From Nautilus pompilius (Eukaryota; Mollusca; Cephalopoda; Nautilida; Nautilidae): a DNA stretch of 64,000 nucleotides. Positions 12,216 to 25,733 of the stretch are shown piece by piece; within the stretch, counting starts at the first letter, position 1; each line of letters starts with the position of its first letter. The DNA lies in contig JACATO010000925.1 in the NCBI GenBank assembly GCA_018389105.1, positions 496,001 to 560,000 of the forward strand, written 5' to 3'. The translations under genes and the position numbers were made by a program. The notes beneath the pieces are model-generated. The model was not told the DNA's origin and searched no databases. It was given only the letters and a program-made list of their open reading frames with translations.

Positions 12216-15200
12216 ACAGCAGCAGCAACCTTTGAAGTGCAAAATGATTTTAAGTTTTCAGAAGTTATTCCATTGCTGATAAAGATTTCTATTAAAACCA
12301 GCTCAGCAATGTTCAAGAGGGAATTGGCTAAGCTGATTAGTTGAGCATATTTGGGTTTGGAATTTTTCTCACTGGTTTTTACTTGGGCCCCATTTGAAGA
12401 ACTGCTTTCAAACGTGTTTTCACGCCTGTTTGATTTTTATCTTTACGTTTAATGGCAGTCCTCATTCCCACCCACCCCAACCATCTGGTTTGTAGGTAAT
12501 GAAAATAAAACGATAAAACTGAGGCTGTATTAAACTTTATAGCTTCTTTCCTCCAACTTTCTGAAATGCATTTTTTTAAAAAAAAAAAAATAAATAGATA
12601 AAAAGAGAGACCCCTGGCGATTTATACAATATCAAAGTTTCTTGTGTAGTGCTTGGCTTTCATGAGCTCATGGGAGTAGGATAAGATTGTTTGTGTGTTT
12701 CCCAATAGCTGGGTGTGGAAAATATAACTCCATACGGACAACCACGTTAACAATATTTCTTTTTGTTTGATATAATGATAACAAAAATCAAAAACACATG
12801 TTTATTCTAATAGTAATCTTTTCTTAAAAAAAATTAATTTCCATGGAAGTGAAAGTTTTGTGATTGAATTTGAAAGCTAGCTAGATGGGTGGCCATCAAT
12901 GGGTGATCTTGATCAGAGTATTGGATAAGAGAAACTATTTATGTTTCTTTAACCCTATGTATACCACCTGCATCAGCACGGGTTGAGCTGTGTGTGTTCA
13001 CTACATATACAGTCATTTCGACTAATACAAATTAATGCTTGTAGGCTAAACTATAACTAGTTTGTTTGTTTTAATGGAACTTTATCTCCTTAAGTTATGA
13101 GACAGAGTCAGCAGCAAATCAATGGTTGAAAAAATAATTTCTTTAATGAAGCCATTTTTACTTTATATTTTATTAGTTGAGTGTTGTAATTTCTGTTGTG
13201 GAGAAATATGAAACTAAATAACAGGGACGAATTGTTTAGAGCTTTTCTTGATCCCCACTTAAAGTCCTCTAACATTCACGTAGTATTGGGAGTTCCATTA
13301 AAATAATGTTGGCTATTCACATTTTTCAAAAACAAAACAACTCCTTTTGACTGATGTTGTGTAGTATGGTGTTCTCTTAATTTAGCATACAAATTCAGAT
13401 ATTTATCCATTTGGATCTCTCTCTCTCTCTCTCTCTTGAAAAGTATTGCAGACACACACCTGCCTATTTACCTACCTTTGTTTGGACGCTTTACTTGTTG
13501 CATAAAATTACAGAAATCTTGCTAGTTAGATGACCAAGTAAATTGTTTGTGCTAGTTTCTGTTAAGTAATCATAATCTAGATGGCAAAGCTCAAGCACCT
13601 GCATCAAGAGACACTCTATGACAAACTTTATAGCATAGTTGGCTTATCGTATAAATTTAATGTTTACAATTGTTCTTGAATATTTCTGTTGTAATGTTCA
13701 TGTGTTAGGAATTTGTTACAATTTTTTTCATTCATGGAGAAAAATAGATGATTGAACATTTAGGTTATGTGAGATCTTAAATAAAGAAATTTTCACTCTA
13801 GTACAGCAATGTATGTACTCATTTGAATTATAATTAATCTTATATTTATAAGCAATTAGGCATGCTGTTTCTACAACGACAAAAAATAAGTAACGAGTAA
13901 AAGGCTTTACTTTTACTGAGGTGAACTGAACATTTTGCAAGTTTCCCCAACAAATATAAAATAAATCATCAAGCATTCTTACACACTAATATCGCAGGAA
14001 TTTGTATTTGGTTTTAATGTGAATTTCCCCCCAAAAGTGACTTTGTGTATAGTTTATACATACATGATCATTGCCACACACAAATCGGTGGCCACAGTAA
14101 CCAGTTTTCCAGTCAAGAAAAACATGACCAATTTTGGATGATCTACATTGCATCTGCCTAATCTTTCACTGTCCATAGGTGTTTTATATCAAATCTGCTT
14201 TGGAAGAAAGGTATAATGATTGCTCGCCAATGTCTTGGATAGCCTGCCATTATCACTGCATATACTCAACTATCCACCTAATTCATTGATCACCACCAAT
14301 CCCTTTTAGTTCTTGTAGTTTTATTCTTAAGGGTATGCTAGGTGGGTATGCTCCACAGAAGTCATTGGTAACAAATGCTGATAAAGACTTTTATTTGATT
14401 CATTAGATACAGTGTGATCCATTTTGTTTACAGGTATTAAGCATTTTGGATTTGGAGAAATTGCATGGGCAAATGTTTAGTATAAAGGCAAAAATAGATC
14501 TTGCATTCATTGCTGGATGTGTCTAACCTTCACTGGTAACACATTTTGTTGGAGTGCTCTACTACTTGTATGCCATTAAGGGGCGCTTGACACTAAACTT
14601 TAGGTCTGGAATGAATTGCATTTGTCTCCCTTAGGCCTATATAGCCTGTATGTGAACTTTGACCAACTTTGCAGCAACAATTGAAGGAATACTTATGTAT
14701 TTTATGGGGAAATCTGGACCAGGTTTCTGGTGATGACAATATAGATTTCATGAGATATTTACATGCTCCCTGATCTAGATGTGCTGCTGCCAAATACAGA
14801 AAAGAACATTTTAAGCAATCCGTTGCTATATCAGAATGAGCCTTAAAGGTGTTAAATTATCCTATAAATAGTGTATCATTTTATAAATCATTCATTACAC
14901 TGCTTTTGGTGTATGCATTGCAGATATAGAATCTTCATGATAGAAAGGTAATACATATTTCAGAGAATGCCATGGAAAGGTTTACTAAGATAGCCACATT
15001 TTTATCTTAATTATGAAGAACCACTAGAGGCTTTGGTGTCATGTTCTAGCCTACAGATGTTTTTTTGCAGTTATATGCTTGAAGTATGTAAGATTTTTTT
15101 TTTTTCTGGTAAAGAAAATATAGGTTTAGACTATGTTTTTGACACCAGTGGTACATCATATATTACGAGAAGTCATAAGTAAAAATTTTTAAAAAAAAAA

Positions 15201-18200
15201 CGGTATTCTTCTTGACTATAAATCCAGGAATGTATTTTTAAAGTTGTTATGCTGTTGGAATGCTTTGCAGTGCAGGGTAGTTGTAGCTTAACAAACTTTA
15301 TGCTTTTCTGAATATCTGTGTAGGAAACCATCTTGTTATGCCAGTGTTCTGTATATTGCATCAGAAAATAAACTGTAATATTAGCATGAAAAGAAATGAT
15401 GAATAGCTCTGAACCAAATAATATTGAGAATTAAATATGTTAAAGTTAATGAAATACTTTTGGCAATTTTTTTTAAATGCATATTCTTTGTTTATTTTTT
15501 TTTGGGGGGCCACCTCCCTAAGTTCAAAAGTCACTGTCACTAATAATAGATTGTTTTGGGGAGAGTTGGTGCTGCTACCCTTTCGAGTCTTTTTGAACCT
15601 GTCATCATCCTCCTTTCATTGAGAGCTTTTGAACATCTACTCTTGATTAGCATCTGCTCTGGCAGAGACATTTCTAAGTGGTGCTTCACAGAACCTTTGT
15701 GAATGTCTCAGCCAGACTGTCTTGCAGAGTCCGCTAGCATTCTGTTCCTTTTCATAACAAGTGCCTTTCACTTAATGAACATTGATTGTTGTTGATTTGC
15801 TGGTTTGGGTTGGCTAGAGGTTTCTCAGTTGTGTTCTGACTTTTTTATTCCTGTGTCACAACCCAGAAATGTGGGTCTTATAGCACCAGTTTAAGGTTTC
15901 CTGTTACTTCTTTCAAATGAGACCAGGGGTTTCCAGAGCTGTTGAGCTTATATCACTTGTGCTCCTATAGCTTTTCATTAAAGAGAGACATCCTGTACTG
16001 TTGCATTTCATATTTAACAATGCCATTGTACTTATTCTGTTAACCAATAAACATGCCAAATAATGTGATTATACATTAAAAAAAACAAGCAAAACAGTTA
16101 TACCACAGTTTCCCATTCTTGGCTGTTTTCCTCCATTACCTGTTTATATGCGTGATGTATGAAAACGAGTGAGTATTCTTAATGTAGAATCTTTTAAAAT
16201 TACTGCTCAATATTTTTTTTGTTGTCAAAAAGAGGCTTTGCACTATCATACAAGATATCTGGATAGTTTCAGAATTAGACTAGCACCAGCGATCAATCCT
16301 GTGCAGGAATTTGCTTTGCTTTTTTCTTGCAAAATATATCAGTTATTTAAGCTGGAAACGGAGAAGAAATACCACAAGGGGCATTCTTGAAATCCATTGC
16401 AAACAGAAGTTTTGAAATTCTATAGTTACGCCCTTCCCATGTGCTGACTAAATTCTTGTAGTTTAGTATTCCCTTTAAAAACTGATGGTACATGCTTCAC
16501 TGTATTATACAACAACACTGCAGTCAACAGATTGTGATCAAAAGCATATTTTTTATAGGATATATGTTGCACATTTGCACATCCCTAGTCCGCAGATAGC
16601 CATTACAGACTTTTAAAAAGCTGGTCCTTCAGTTCAGTAATGAGCAAAATAATTGTAACGCCAAAATTCAGATTCTTTTTTTTTTTTTAAGAGTAATGCA
16701 CCTGTTTTTCTGATTCATTATACATTTCTTTTGTTGAAACAATATTACAATGCGTGCATTTATTGCAGATTACCGCATATTAAACTATCGTTGCATCTTT
16801 AGAAGAAAGGACATTGGAGAGCGTACAGAGACCACCATGAATATCTGATAGCATAAGTTGGCCTTTTACTGGTGAAAATGCATCTTTACATTGCACTGCA
16901 CACTGAACAGTGGTGAATTTGTTTAAAACCATTAGCCACTGTTGTTATCTTCGCATTTTCTTGTACTGTTTTATCTAATGCATGCCAAATGTAGTATTGT
17001 GTTAGTATTAATTAGTCTTAGCAGTCTCATATGTGTTTTATAAAAGCCTCAAAGAAATTTTTCTTGGCTGTTTTCACTTTGCAGTAGAAGTATTCAAACA
17101 AAGGGACAATTTAAGAAGCATTTTTTAAAAAGGAAAAAAAAACTATCTTGCTAGACATGGTTAATTCTTTTTAAAACACTAATAATTAAAACTAGAAAAG
17201 AAAAGAAGTATTGCTTTGAACTGAGTGGATTGCATTCATATATAAAATCAGTTAGCTGGAGGATCTGACTATTAGACCAGCAGTAGGGCCAAAACCTTGT
17301 TCTCTTTTAATATAGGGTTTTTTGAGCAAGGACTCCATAATCTTTACTTTGAACTCTATACAGTTCCTGGTTAAAATCCAGACATCCTTCAAATAAAATC
17401 TATGACCTGCGGATGCTGTGCGATTAGGTACACCCTGAATATTGTTAACACGACAGAAATGAATTTACATTAAGCTGAATTTCATAAGACTAACTTTTCT
17501 TTTTCTTTGTGCATTTTGTCTGATCTATGTGAAATCCTTATATGAACACGGATGGATTTGTTTTACTGAGATGGTCCAACTCAAGGTTATTAATGCAATT
17601 AAATCACTAGTCACATGGTTGCTTGACATAAGCTGAAACCCATGGTGGACGTAGCCTAGTTTCTCAGAATATTATTTCTTGCCCAGCAAATTGTTCCCCC
17701 GTCCCTGTCAAAATCAGATTTTTCTCCAGGGTTCCATACGCTTGAGGTAGCCAGAATAGTTAATTTTGTTCCTTTGGCCCCTTCTGCCTATCTGGCTATA
17801 GAGAAGAAAGCAGCTAGGGTACCACTACTATTGGCTGCAGGGTAAACCTTTTATCTTTGGTCCAGAGTAACTGATTGGGTCATAGATAAGATCCAGATGA
17901 TCCATCAACATGAAAGTATCTTTACAAACTTAAAATAATAAAGTTCTGAAACACTGATGTTAATGAAATTACACGAAGTTTGGAATAGCATGACTACTAT
18001 AGATTTTTTCCCTAGCATGTTCATATAAAGGCAATTAATTTAAACATCTCCTTTTTTGCATAATTAAAAGCAAGCGTAGCTACACATGAGCACGTGTATA
18101 ATTACTGTAATATGTAGATATTCCTGATTTATCCAGTTTTACCACACTGCATATTGCTGATCAGTTCATGGACTTTTCTACAAGTAAAAAGTAACAAATT

Positions 18201-21200
18201 TTGTTTGTTTTTTTTGTTCCTTTTACTTGCTCAAGCAAATAAAAAATGGGTTTTGCAGATGAAAATGAGAGGAAAGATGATGATTCACAATGAAGACTCC
18301 TGAGAATACTATTTAAATACTTCCTAGTTTTGTGTATAGGTTATCAGTGTTGAGTTTTCATTAGTGTACTTCATACGCAAAAAAAAAATCTTTAAATATT
18401 TCACAGAAATAGGGTGGATCCTCAAGGGGTGGTGAATTGTTCGGCGGTTACTGTAGCCTAATCCTTGAGGGTGACATTAGATTTAGAGTCTGAGAAGAAT
18501 GGATTAGAATATATGTACATGCGTGCAGTAAAGTTTGCATCTCTGGGGACATGTTCAGTTTTTAATTACAGTGTGGGTGTATGAAAAGAAGAAAAGGGAA
18601 ACCAAAAGAAAAGCAACACCTGTGACTTTCCCCCAAGAATAATTATTTACTTGCATGAAAACCAATGGAAACAAAAAAAAAAGAGTCAATACAGAAAGTT
18701 GTGTGCGCGCACACACACACACACCAACATAAAAAGGATTGCTTACAATGTCTCAGAAGAGATCTGATGTCCTTCTGTTAAATGAGTGCTACATCTCTCT
18801 GTTGAAGGTCCCCAGGAAAAACTCTGAAGTCCTGATGTTTCTGAGATTCGTTGTCAGTTCACAAGATTACCAATCTGGCTGACTTTGAACGTTGTTGCAG
18901 AATGCGGCGACCGTATCGAAGCACTCGTTGACTCTGGCAAAATAATTTTTAAAAATCTTTTACCTTTCCTGTGGTGTTGTTAGTGCTCTTTTCTTTAAGT
19001 TTATAGTGTGAATACAGTATGATAGTTTTACTGTTCACCTGGTTACCTCCATTTCTCTCGGTGAATCTGTGCATGAAAATTGTCAAACACGGGCCTAAAA
19101 TATCATCGCACGGGCAGCAGGTTACAAAGTTTGTCATTCCATGTCTGTTTCTTCCTCCGCTGCTCCCATCCTTTGTTTTGTTTTTGCTTTTTCCTAGCTT
19201 TAGGAACCATTCCAAATGGTGTTTTGACATGCCCTGGCAAATTGTCAGGTGTTTATACTTAGCTCCAACGAAAAACCATAGACAGGAAGTTGGCGACCTT
19301 TGGCTGCCCTGGTATTCTCTATGCATCATTAACGGCACAAATTTCTCATCAGATAAATGTTTGACAGGAATGCATGCTGGCAGTTTCTTTGATTGCTTAA
19401 GTTCTTGGTTTGTGCTAATAAAAATTCCTTTGGTTGTTACAGTAAAGCAAATCGGATTTTAAGCTTTAGGATACACGATTAACCTCTGCTTGTTTTTTAA
19501 TAGAAACTGGAAGTAAAATTTAAATGTATATTCCTTTGGTTACCCTTGCTTCGAAGACTTTCAGCATAAATGGCATTTTAGAAAAAATGTGCTTCTTACC
19601 TGATAGATAACTTGGAGTTTTGAAGCTCACTTTTTATAAACACAACAAACACTTTAAAATGCCGGTGGGTTGCGGAAACTTTGCTGCACCTTTTTCTATA
19701 GGCCACCCACCACAGTGTGCTGCTATACAAGGATTGATGATGATTCTACATGCACCAGCTGCTTCCCTAGACCATCTTGAAGAGGGAAGCAGTCTCCGAA
19801 CCTTTGAAGATGTTGAAATCCAGCCTAAATTGCCAGAAATAAATCTTCTTTGGGAAAGGGCTAGGGAGGTGTGTACACATGTGCGTATTAAGTGACTTTA
19901 CACTATGGTCATGAAAATGTGAAACAGAGTTATTAAATCACGGTGTGTACAGTGATAGCACGCACATTGTTAAGATAAAAAGATTAATGGATGTGGAAAA
20001 CCAAATTATTTCTGTTCGTATAATTTGACAGCTTTAAAGAAACAGATTAGCCAGTCACTTTATTTGCACGCTGCTTCTGTTTATGGCACCTGTCTGTTTA
20101 CAGAAACAAATCAGATTTTTAGCTGGTGGCCTCTTTTTTTCACTTTAGGAAAAGGTTAGTTTCACTCAGAATGGAATACAGTTAAAAATAATAATATCTT
20201 TACGTTTCTAATGAGTTCGCTGTGCCTTGCCTTGGCTGACTTGACCCCCCCTTTTTTAGTCTTATTTGTGTATAATTATTTGTTTTCTTATATTAAGAGT
20301 TGAAAAAAAAAAAGAAAGTGTAGCTTTCTTTTGTGAAACATTCGGAGTGGGTTGCCTAATTTAATCATGCCGCCCCCTGTGGTTTGATTCGAAAGACATT
20401 TTGTAGCTATAGTCACCATTCTTATTATCATAGATAACAAGTAGTAAAGATATATTTGCGAGGAGAAACTTAATAGAAAAAAGAAAAAGGAATGTAAATG
20501 ATATTTGTGTGACTAAGAGTTATTCTTGTGATTCAACATATTGATATGGCAACAAGGGACTATTTTATGTAGGTATTCACTTTTCCAGCGTACTTTTGGG
20601 ATCTGTGGTTTGAAAGGAAGAGAAGAGTATTTATTTTGGTATGAAGAGGTAGGTAGGTGGTATCCATATCATCACTGCTTGGCAGAAAGGAAGGCCTCTC
20701 TATATGCACATATTGTGGGGAATGGGTGAGATGGATATTACCCTCAATTTGGAAAGGAGGAAACCGTGCTGTTTGTATTGGAGAAAGGGAGGTATCTCCA
20801 GTTTTTTGAAGAAGGTAATAGGTATCCTTATGTCCTTGGTTTGGAAGGGAGGGAGCAATGTTTATTCCTAGGAACTTGATATGGACCATTCTGGGTGGCC
20901 CTCAAGGTCATTGCCCTGGGGTCCTTGAGCACAGCAGCCAAGCTAACAGCTGTGCTATCAGCCATGTTTTTAGTTCTCACAGCCCAGCAAACTTAGAAAA
21001 ACAGATCATCCCTTTGGCACAGTCACTACTGCAGAATCTGTTGCAAGGACTGCTTTCTTGAACAACAGAAGTAGAGAATCAAATAACAAAAATCTAGGTG
21101 GTTTTATTTATTTAATTTTTTTTTTTTAAATTTGAGTTTCCATTTAAAATTTTGATAGTTTCCGACTTTGTGAAGCATGTTTTTTGATTCCTCGACTATT

Positions 21201-21363
21201 AGAACAGGCTGCTGCTGGCCTTACAAAAGTATCCAGAAGTTTGTAAACATCGTTCTTTTTATTTGGTCCTTACTCTTTTTCTGCACACTACTGGTAAGGA
21301 GAGATTGCAATGGAATGTGGTCACATCAAATAAAATGGTGAAGAAGTGTAATTTGCTTCCCTA
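12216..21363. other. gene-poor AT-rich DNA
   Basis: No gene is supported. It holds (CT)n at 13416-13436, a CA run with a GC-alternating palindrome at 18700-18724, and a cryptic degenerate repeat with an open frame at about 20590-20880 (see findings). Short open frames occur but show no recognisable domain or splice structure. Confidence 0.5.
18700..18724 (+). repeat. Z-DNA-prone GTGCGCGC/CA microsatellite
   Basis: TGTGTGCGCGCACACA (18700-18715) is a perfect 16-bp palindrome of alternating purine and pyrimidine and runs on into a CA repeat. Confidence 0.85.
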
Positions 21364-23358
21364 GAGAGAGAGAGAGATGATGTCAATACATGGAGAGAGA
21401 TATGATGTCAGTAAAGAGAGAGAGAGAGAGAGATGATGTCAATACAGAGAGAGAGAGAGAGAGAGAGAGGTATGATGTCAATATATAGAGATATATGATG
21501 TCAGTAAAGAGAGAGAGAGAGAGAGATGATGTCAATACATAGAGAGATATATGACATCAGTAAGGAAAAGAGAGAGATGATGTCAATACATAGAGAGAGA
21601 TATGATATCAGTAAAGAGAAAGAGAGAGATGATGTCAATACATAGAGAGATATATGATATCAGTAAAGAGAAAGAGAGATGATGTCAATACATAGAGAGA
21701 GATATGATATCAGTAAAGAGAAAGAGAGAGAGATGATGTCAATACACAGAGAGAGAGATATGATATCAGTAAAGAGAGAGAGAGATGATGTCAATACATA
21801 GAGAGAGATATGATATCAGTAAAGAGAAAGAGAGAGATGATGTCAATACATAGAGAGAGATATGATGTCAGTAAAGAGAGAGAGAGAGAGATGATGTCAA
21901 TACATAGAGAGAGATATGATATCAGTAAAGAGAAAGAGAGAGATGATGTCAATACATAGAGAGATATATGACGTCAGTAGAGAGAGAGAGAGAGAGATAT
22001 GTCAATACATAGAGAGATATATGACGTCAGTAAAGAGAGAGAGAGAGAGAGATGATGTCAATACATAGAGAGATATATGACGTAGAGTAGAGAGAGAGAG
22101 AGATGATGTCAATACAGAGAGAGATATATGACGTCAGTAAAGAGAGAGAGAGAGAGAGATGATGTCAATACATAGAGAGAGAGAGATATGATATCAGTAA
22201 AGAGAGAGAGAGAGAGAGATGATGTCAATACATAGAGAGATATATGACATCAGTAAAGAGAAAGAGAGAGATGATGTCAATACATAGAGAGAGATATGAT
22301 ATCAGTAAAGAGAAAGAGAGAGATGATGTCAATACATAGAGAGATATATGATATCAGTAAAGAGAAAGAGAGAGAGATGATGTCAATACATAGAGAGAGA
22401 TATGATATCAGTAAAGAGAAAGAGAGAGATGATGTCAATACACAGAGAAAGAGATATGATATCAGTAAAGAGAGAGAGATGATGTCAATACATAGAGAGA
22501 GATATGATATCAGTAAAGAGAAAGAGAGAGATGATGTCAATACATAGAGAGAGATATGATATCAGTAAAGAGAAAGAGAGAGATGATGTCAATACATAGA
22601 GAGAGATATGATATCAGTAAAGAGAAAGAGAGAGATGATGTCAATACATAGAGAGATATATGACGTCAGTAGAGAGAGAGAGAGATGATGTCAATACATA
22701 GAGAGATATATGACGTCAGTAAAGAGAGAGAGAGATGATGTCAATACATAGAGAGATATATGACGTCAGTAAAGAGAGAGAGAGATGATGTCAATACATA
22801 GAGAGATATATGACGTCAGTAAAGAGAGAGAGAGATGATGTCAATACATAGAGATATATATGACGTCAGTAAAGAGAGAGAGAGAGATGATGTCAATACA
22901 TAGAGAGATATATGACGTCAGTAAAGAGAGAGAGAGAGATGATGTCAATACATAGAGATATATATGACGTCAGTAAAAGAGAGAGAGAGAGATAGAGATG
23001 ATGTCAATACATAGAGAGATATATGACGTCAGTAAAGAGAGAGAGAGAGATGATGTCAATACATAGAGAGATATATGACGTCAGTAAAGAGAGAGAGAGA
23101 GATGATGTCAATACATAGAGAGATATATGACGTCAGTAGAGAGAGAGAGAGATGATGTCAATACATAGAGAGATATATGACGTCAGTAAAGAGAGAGAGA
23201 TGATGTCAATACATAGAGAGATAATGACGTCAGTAAAGAGAGAGAGAGAGATGATGTCAATACATAGAGATATATATGACGTCAGTAAAGAGAGAGAGAG
23301 AGATGATGTCAATACATAGAGAGATATATGACGTCAGTAAAGAGAGAGAGAGAGAGAG
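21364..23358 (+). repeat. 2-kb satellite of about 50-bp dimeric units with CRE palindromes
   Basis: Roughly 40 tandem units of about 50 bp fill this stretch. Each unit is two related 25-bp halves. Half A is built on ATGATGTCAATACATAGAGA and half B on ATGATATCAGTAAAGAGA, each followed by a GA run of variable length. Half B comes in three forms: TGATGTCA (scattered in the first 500 bp), TGATATCA (common to about 22620) and TGACGTCA (17 copies; 14 of them from 22661 to 23336 at 47-59 bp spacing). TGACGTCA is the full palindromic cAMP response element. The open frames across the array on both strands come only from repeat periodicity. The array lies about 2.4 kb past the receptor stop codon, on the downstream side. 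Confidence 0.97.
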
Positions 23359-25733
23359 GTTTTAAAAAAGGTCAAATGATGATTACTTTTAAAGTGCCAA
23401 TAACCAAATACAGCATTTGATATTTCCATCTTTTATTTTTTTTTTCATATTTCCCATGTCTTCGATCTGATACTTTCACTTTTCAAAAATTTTGTTTGCA
23501 TTAAATTTATAATAATTCCACTTTTCCCCCTTTCTCTAATCTTTGCTGAACCTAACGATTTTTCTTCTATTTTAATTGTGGGGTCGATCAAATATGAATT
23601 TCTGTTTATATTGTTAGTAGAAAAGAAGATAAATGACAACCCTCTAAGGATAATGCAAGCGGCAAAATCCTTCCAAAATAGCAGGAACACACAATTGGTC
23701 AAGTTTTGTTGCTACACCACAGAAAGTTGGTAAATTCAAAGGTGATTGGAAGTCATGCAACCTGACATGTGCACCCCTATCTCTGTTTACCCATCTCGTT
23801 AACAGGCTGCCAGAGCTTACTGTAGGTATTCAGTTCTTGACTTAATCAAAAGAAAATACAAATTAAATTGAATATAGTATTTTCTAATCTGCAAACATAT
23901 TGGATGATCGGATTTATAGTTTGGTTCCTGAAATTTCTAAAAGTTATAGGCAATCTATTTACTTTTTTAAACCAAATATTTAAATAAATTGAAATGTTGT
24001 TAATATTTTTTGAAAGGTAAAATAAAAACAACAAATACACAAACAATTTTTTTTTTTGTCTACAGTGGAAGCCGAAAGTATTGTATCATCTTATGTTTTA
24101 AGCAGAATTCTGGGTTTTCATTGTTTTAATATTCATAGGTCATCTGTACCAAGCAAACCTACTGCCATAATCTGTTGATTTGCAACAATAACATAATTAA
24201 TAATAGCAATAAAATGTAATTAATGCACAGTTAATAAATTGGAAGAAACTAGTAACTGCTAAAAAATTGCATTAGTTATGGTATAGTTGTGCTTACAACA
24301 AATTGGAACTGTTTTTAGACGAGACAGCAATTTTGCTTGTCAGTGTATCTGCAGTGCTTATTTTGAATCCCATGATGAAAGAATGGTTTTGAAGATCTCT
24401 TTTGGACTGAATTAGCATTGGACAAAGAAATTCTTTGATAAGCAAATTGAAATCTGCTGTTATATAAAATTGACAAATCATAATTTGTGTTTAATAAGGA
24501 AATAACATTGGGATGTTGTACTTTCCATGTTCAAATAATTCTGATCAGTTTGGTGTTGTCTTTGTTCTTTTTTGTAAAGACACTGAAATCATGCATTTTA
24601 GAAGGAGACCAATTCAGGGTAGGGATCTTTTGTTGTTAGCTTTTTTGAGGACCCAATGTGAAAGCAGGTTTTAAAAAAAAAATTCTTTTCTTTACCTTTA
24701 CAAATTGACTGACATTTGTTATGGTGTTAATTTACTTGACTCTCTCTGATTTTTTAAATATTGAAGTTAACTTGAATGTTATAAGCCAAGAACTTTCAGA
24801 TAAATGTCTTTGCATAGAGTAAAGAGTAACTGACTATAATGGTAACTTGATTCTGGATAAGGTCATGAATCAGAGTTGGATATACCCATCAATGAGTATG
24901 GTAGTGTGCTGTATACATATATATATATATATATAAGTGGGATGGGTAGATACAATAAAAGCTGCCTCTGAAGACTTCGAAAGGAGCTGACTAAAGTATC
25001 ATTGAGGAGGTTTGCAGGATGATGATCTTTGCAGACACTTCGTTAGGTTTACAAAGGGCAATAGAAAAAGGAATAAATCAGATGTAGAAACAAATTTCTC
25101 AGCATCAAAAATCCATTGTTTTGGAATTAATATACAGAGAGATTTAGATTTATTCAGTCTAGGGCCATGTGGCTTCAGTGGTATTGTTTACTCATGACTT
25201 AATAGTTCTGCAGTGCTTATAATGGGTATGGTATGAAGATCCTGAAAGGGATGGGACAGAAGTGTTTTACCAAATATTTTAAAACTTTGAGTAATCAATT
25301 AAAATTATCAAATGAAATAAACAGTTTTCTCTGGTTCGGTTACAGCAGTACTTGGTGGGGGTGTAACTATTTTTAATGCAAGTTGACTTTCCACAGCTCT
25401 GCTAAGTTTTTTTTTTCCTTTTGGTTTAGGATGTTGTGGCTTTGGAAGCTTCATTTTACATGATAATCTAAAAAAAAATAGAAAATAGCAGTCTTTAAAT
25501 GTAATTTTTGTTTTATGTATTTAGAGTACATTGGTTTTGACTTTATTCTTTTAGCCATGCTGTACAAATATCTTCTAATGTGATAGCATGGGTGATGTTG
25601 TATCTGTTATCTTTTTTGTAACAACAGTGTTAAGAGCTACCTTTAATCACAAAACTAGTTGTCTGTCTGCGCATAGTGCTGAAATATGCTTCACTTCACT
25701 TTTATCCAGTTAAAAAAAGAAAGGAAATAAAAA
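23359..25733. other. 3' flank of the receptor gene
   Basis: No coding region is supported. It includes the likely receptor 3' UTR (just below 25734 on the minus strand) and an (AT)n run at about 24916-24935. Confidence 0.5.
25542..25547 (-). promoter_or_regulatory. candidate poly(A) signal of the receptor
   Basis: On the minus strand this reads AATAAA, about 190 nt after the receptor stop codon. It would give a short 3' UTR. Other AATAAA-like words exist further downstream, so the true cleavage site is uncertain. Confidence 0.35.

Noticed and set aside
19019..19462. 147-codon plus-strand open frame with an overlapping 129-codon minus-strand frame
   Set aside because: Both strands are open over the same AT-rich stretch; there is no recognised motif and no convincing splice or start context.
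19620..19895. 91-codon open frame with an acceptor-like CCACCACAG inside and a GTGTGT after GAG
   Set aside because: It is a possible exon by shape, but the translation matches no family I recognise and no partner exon is visible.
20643..20662. let-7-like string GAGGTAGGTAGGTGGTAT
   Set aside because: Spacing differs from let-7 and no complementary arm lies nearby; it belongs to the degenerate repeat.
22277..22547. Open frames on both strands with repeating Ser/Leu or Lys/Arg-rich peptides
   Set aside because: They are produced by satellite periodicity; both strands are open at once, with no start context, domain or splice sites.
21364..23358. Regular 50-bp repeats resembling a CRISPR array
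   Set aside because: There are no unique spacers, the repeats are head-to-tail with microsatellite linkers, and the DNA is eukaryotic.
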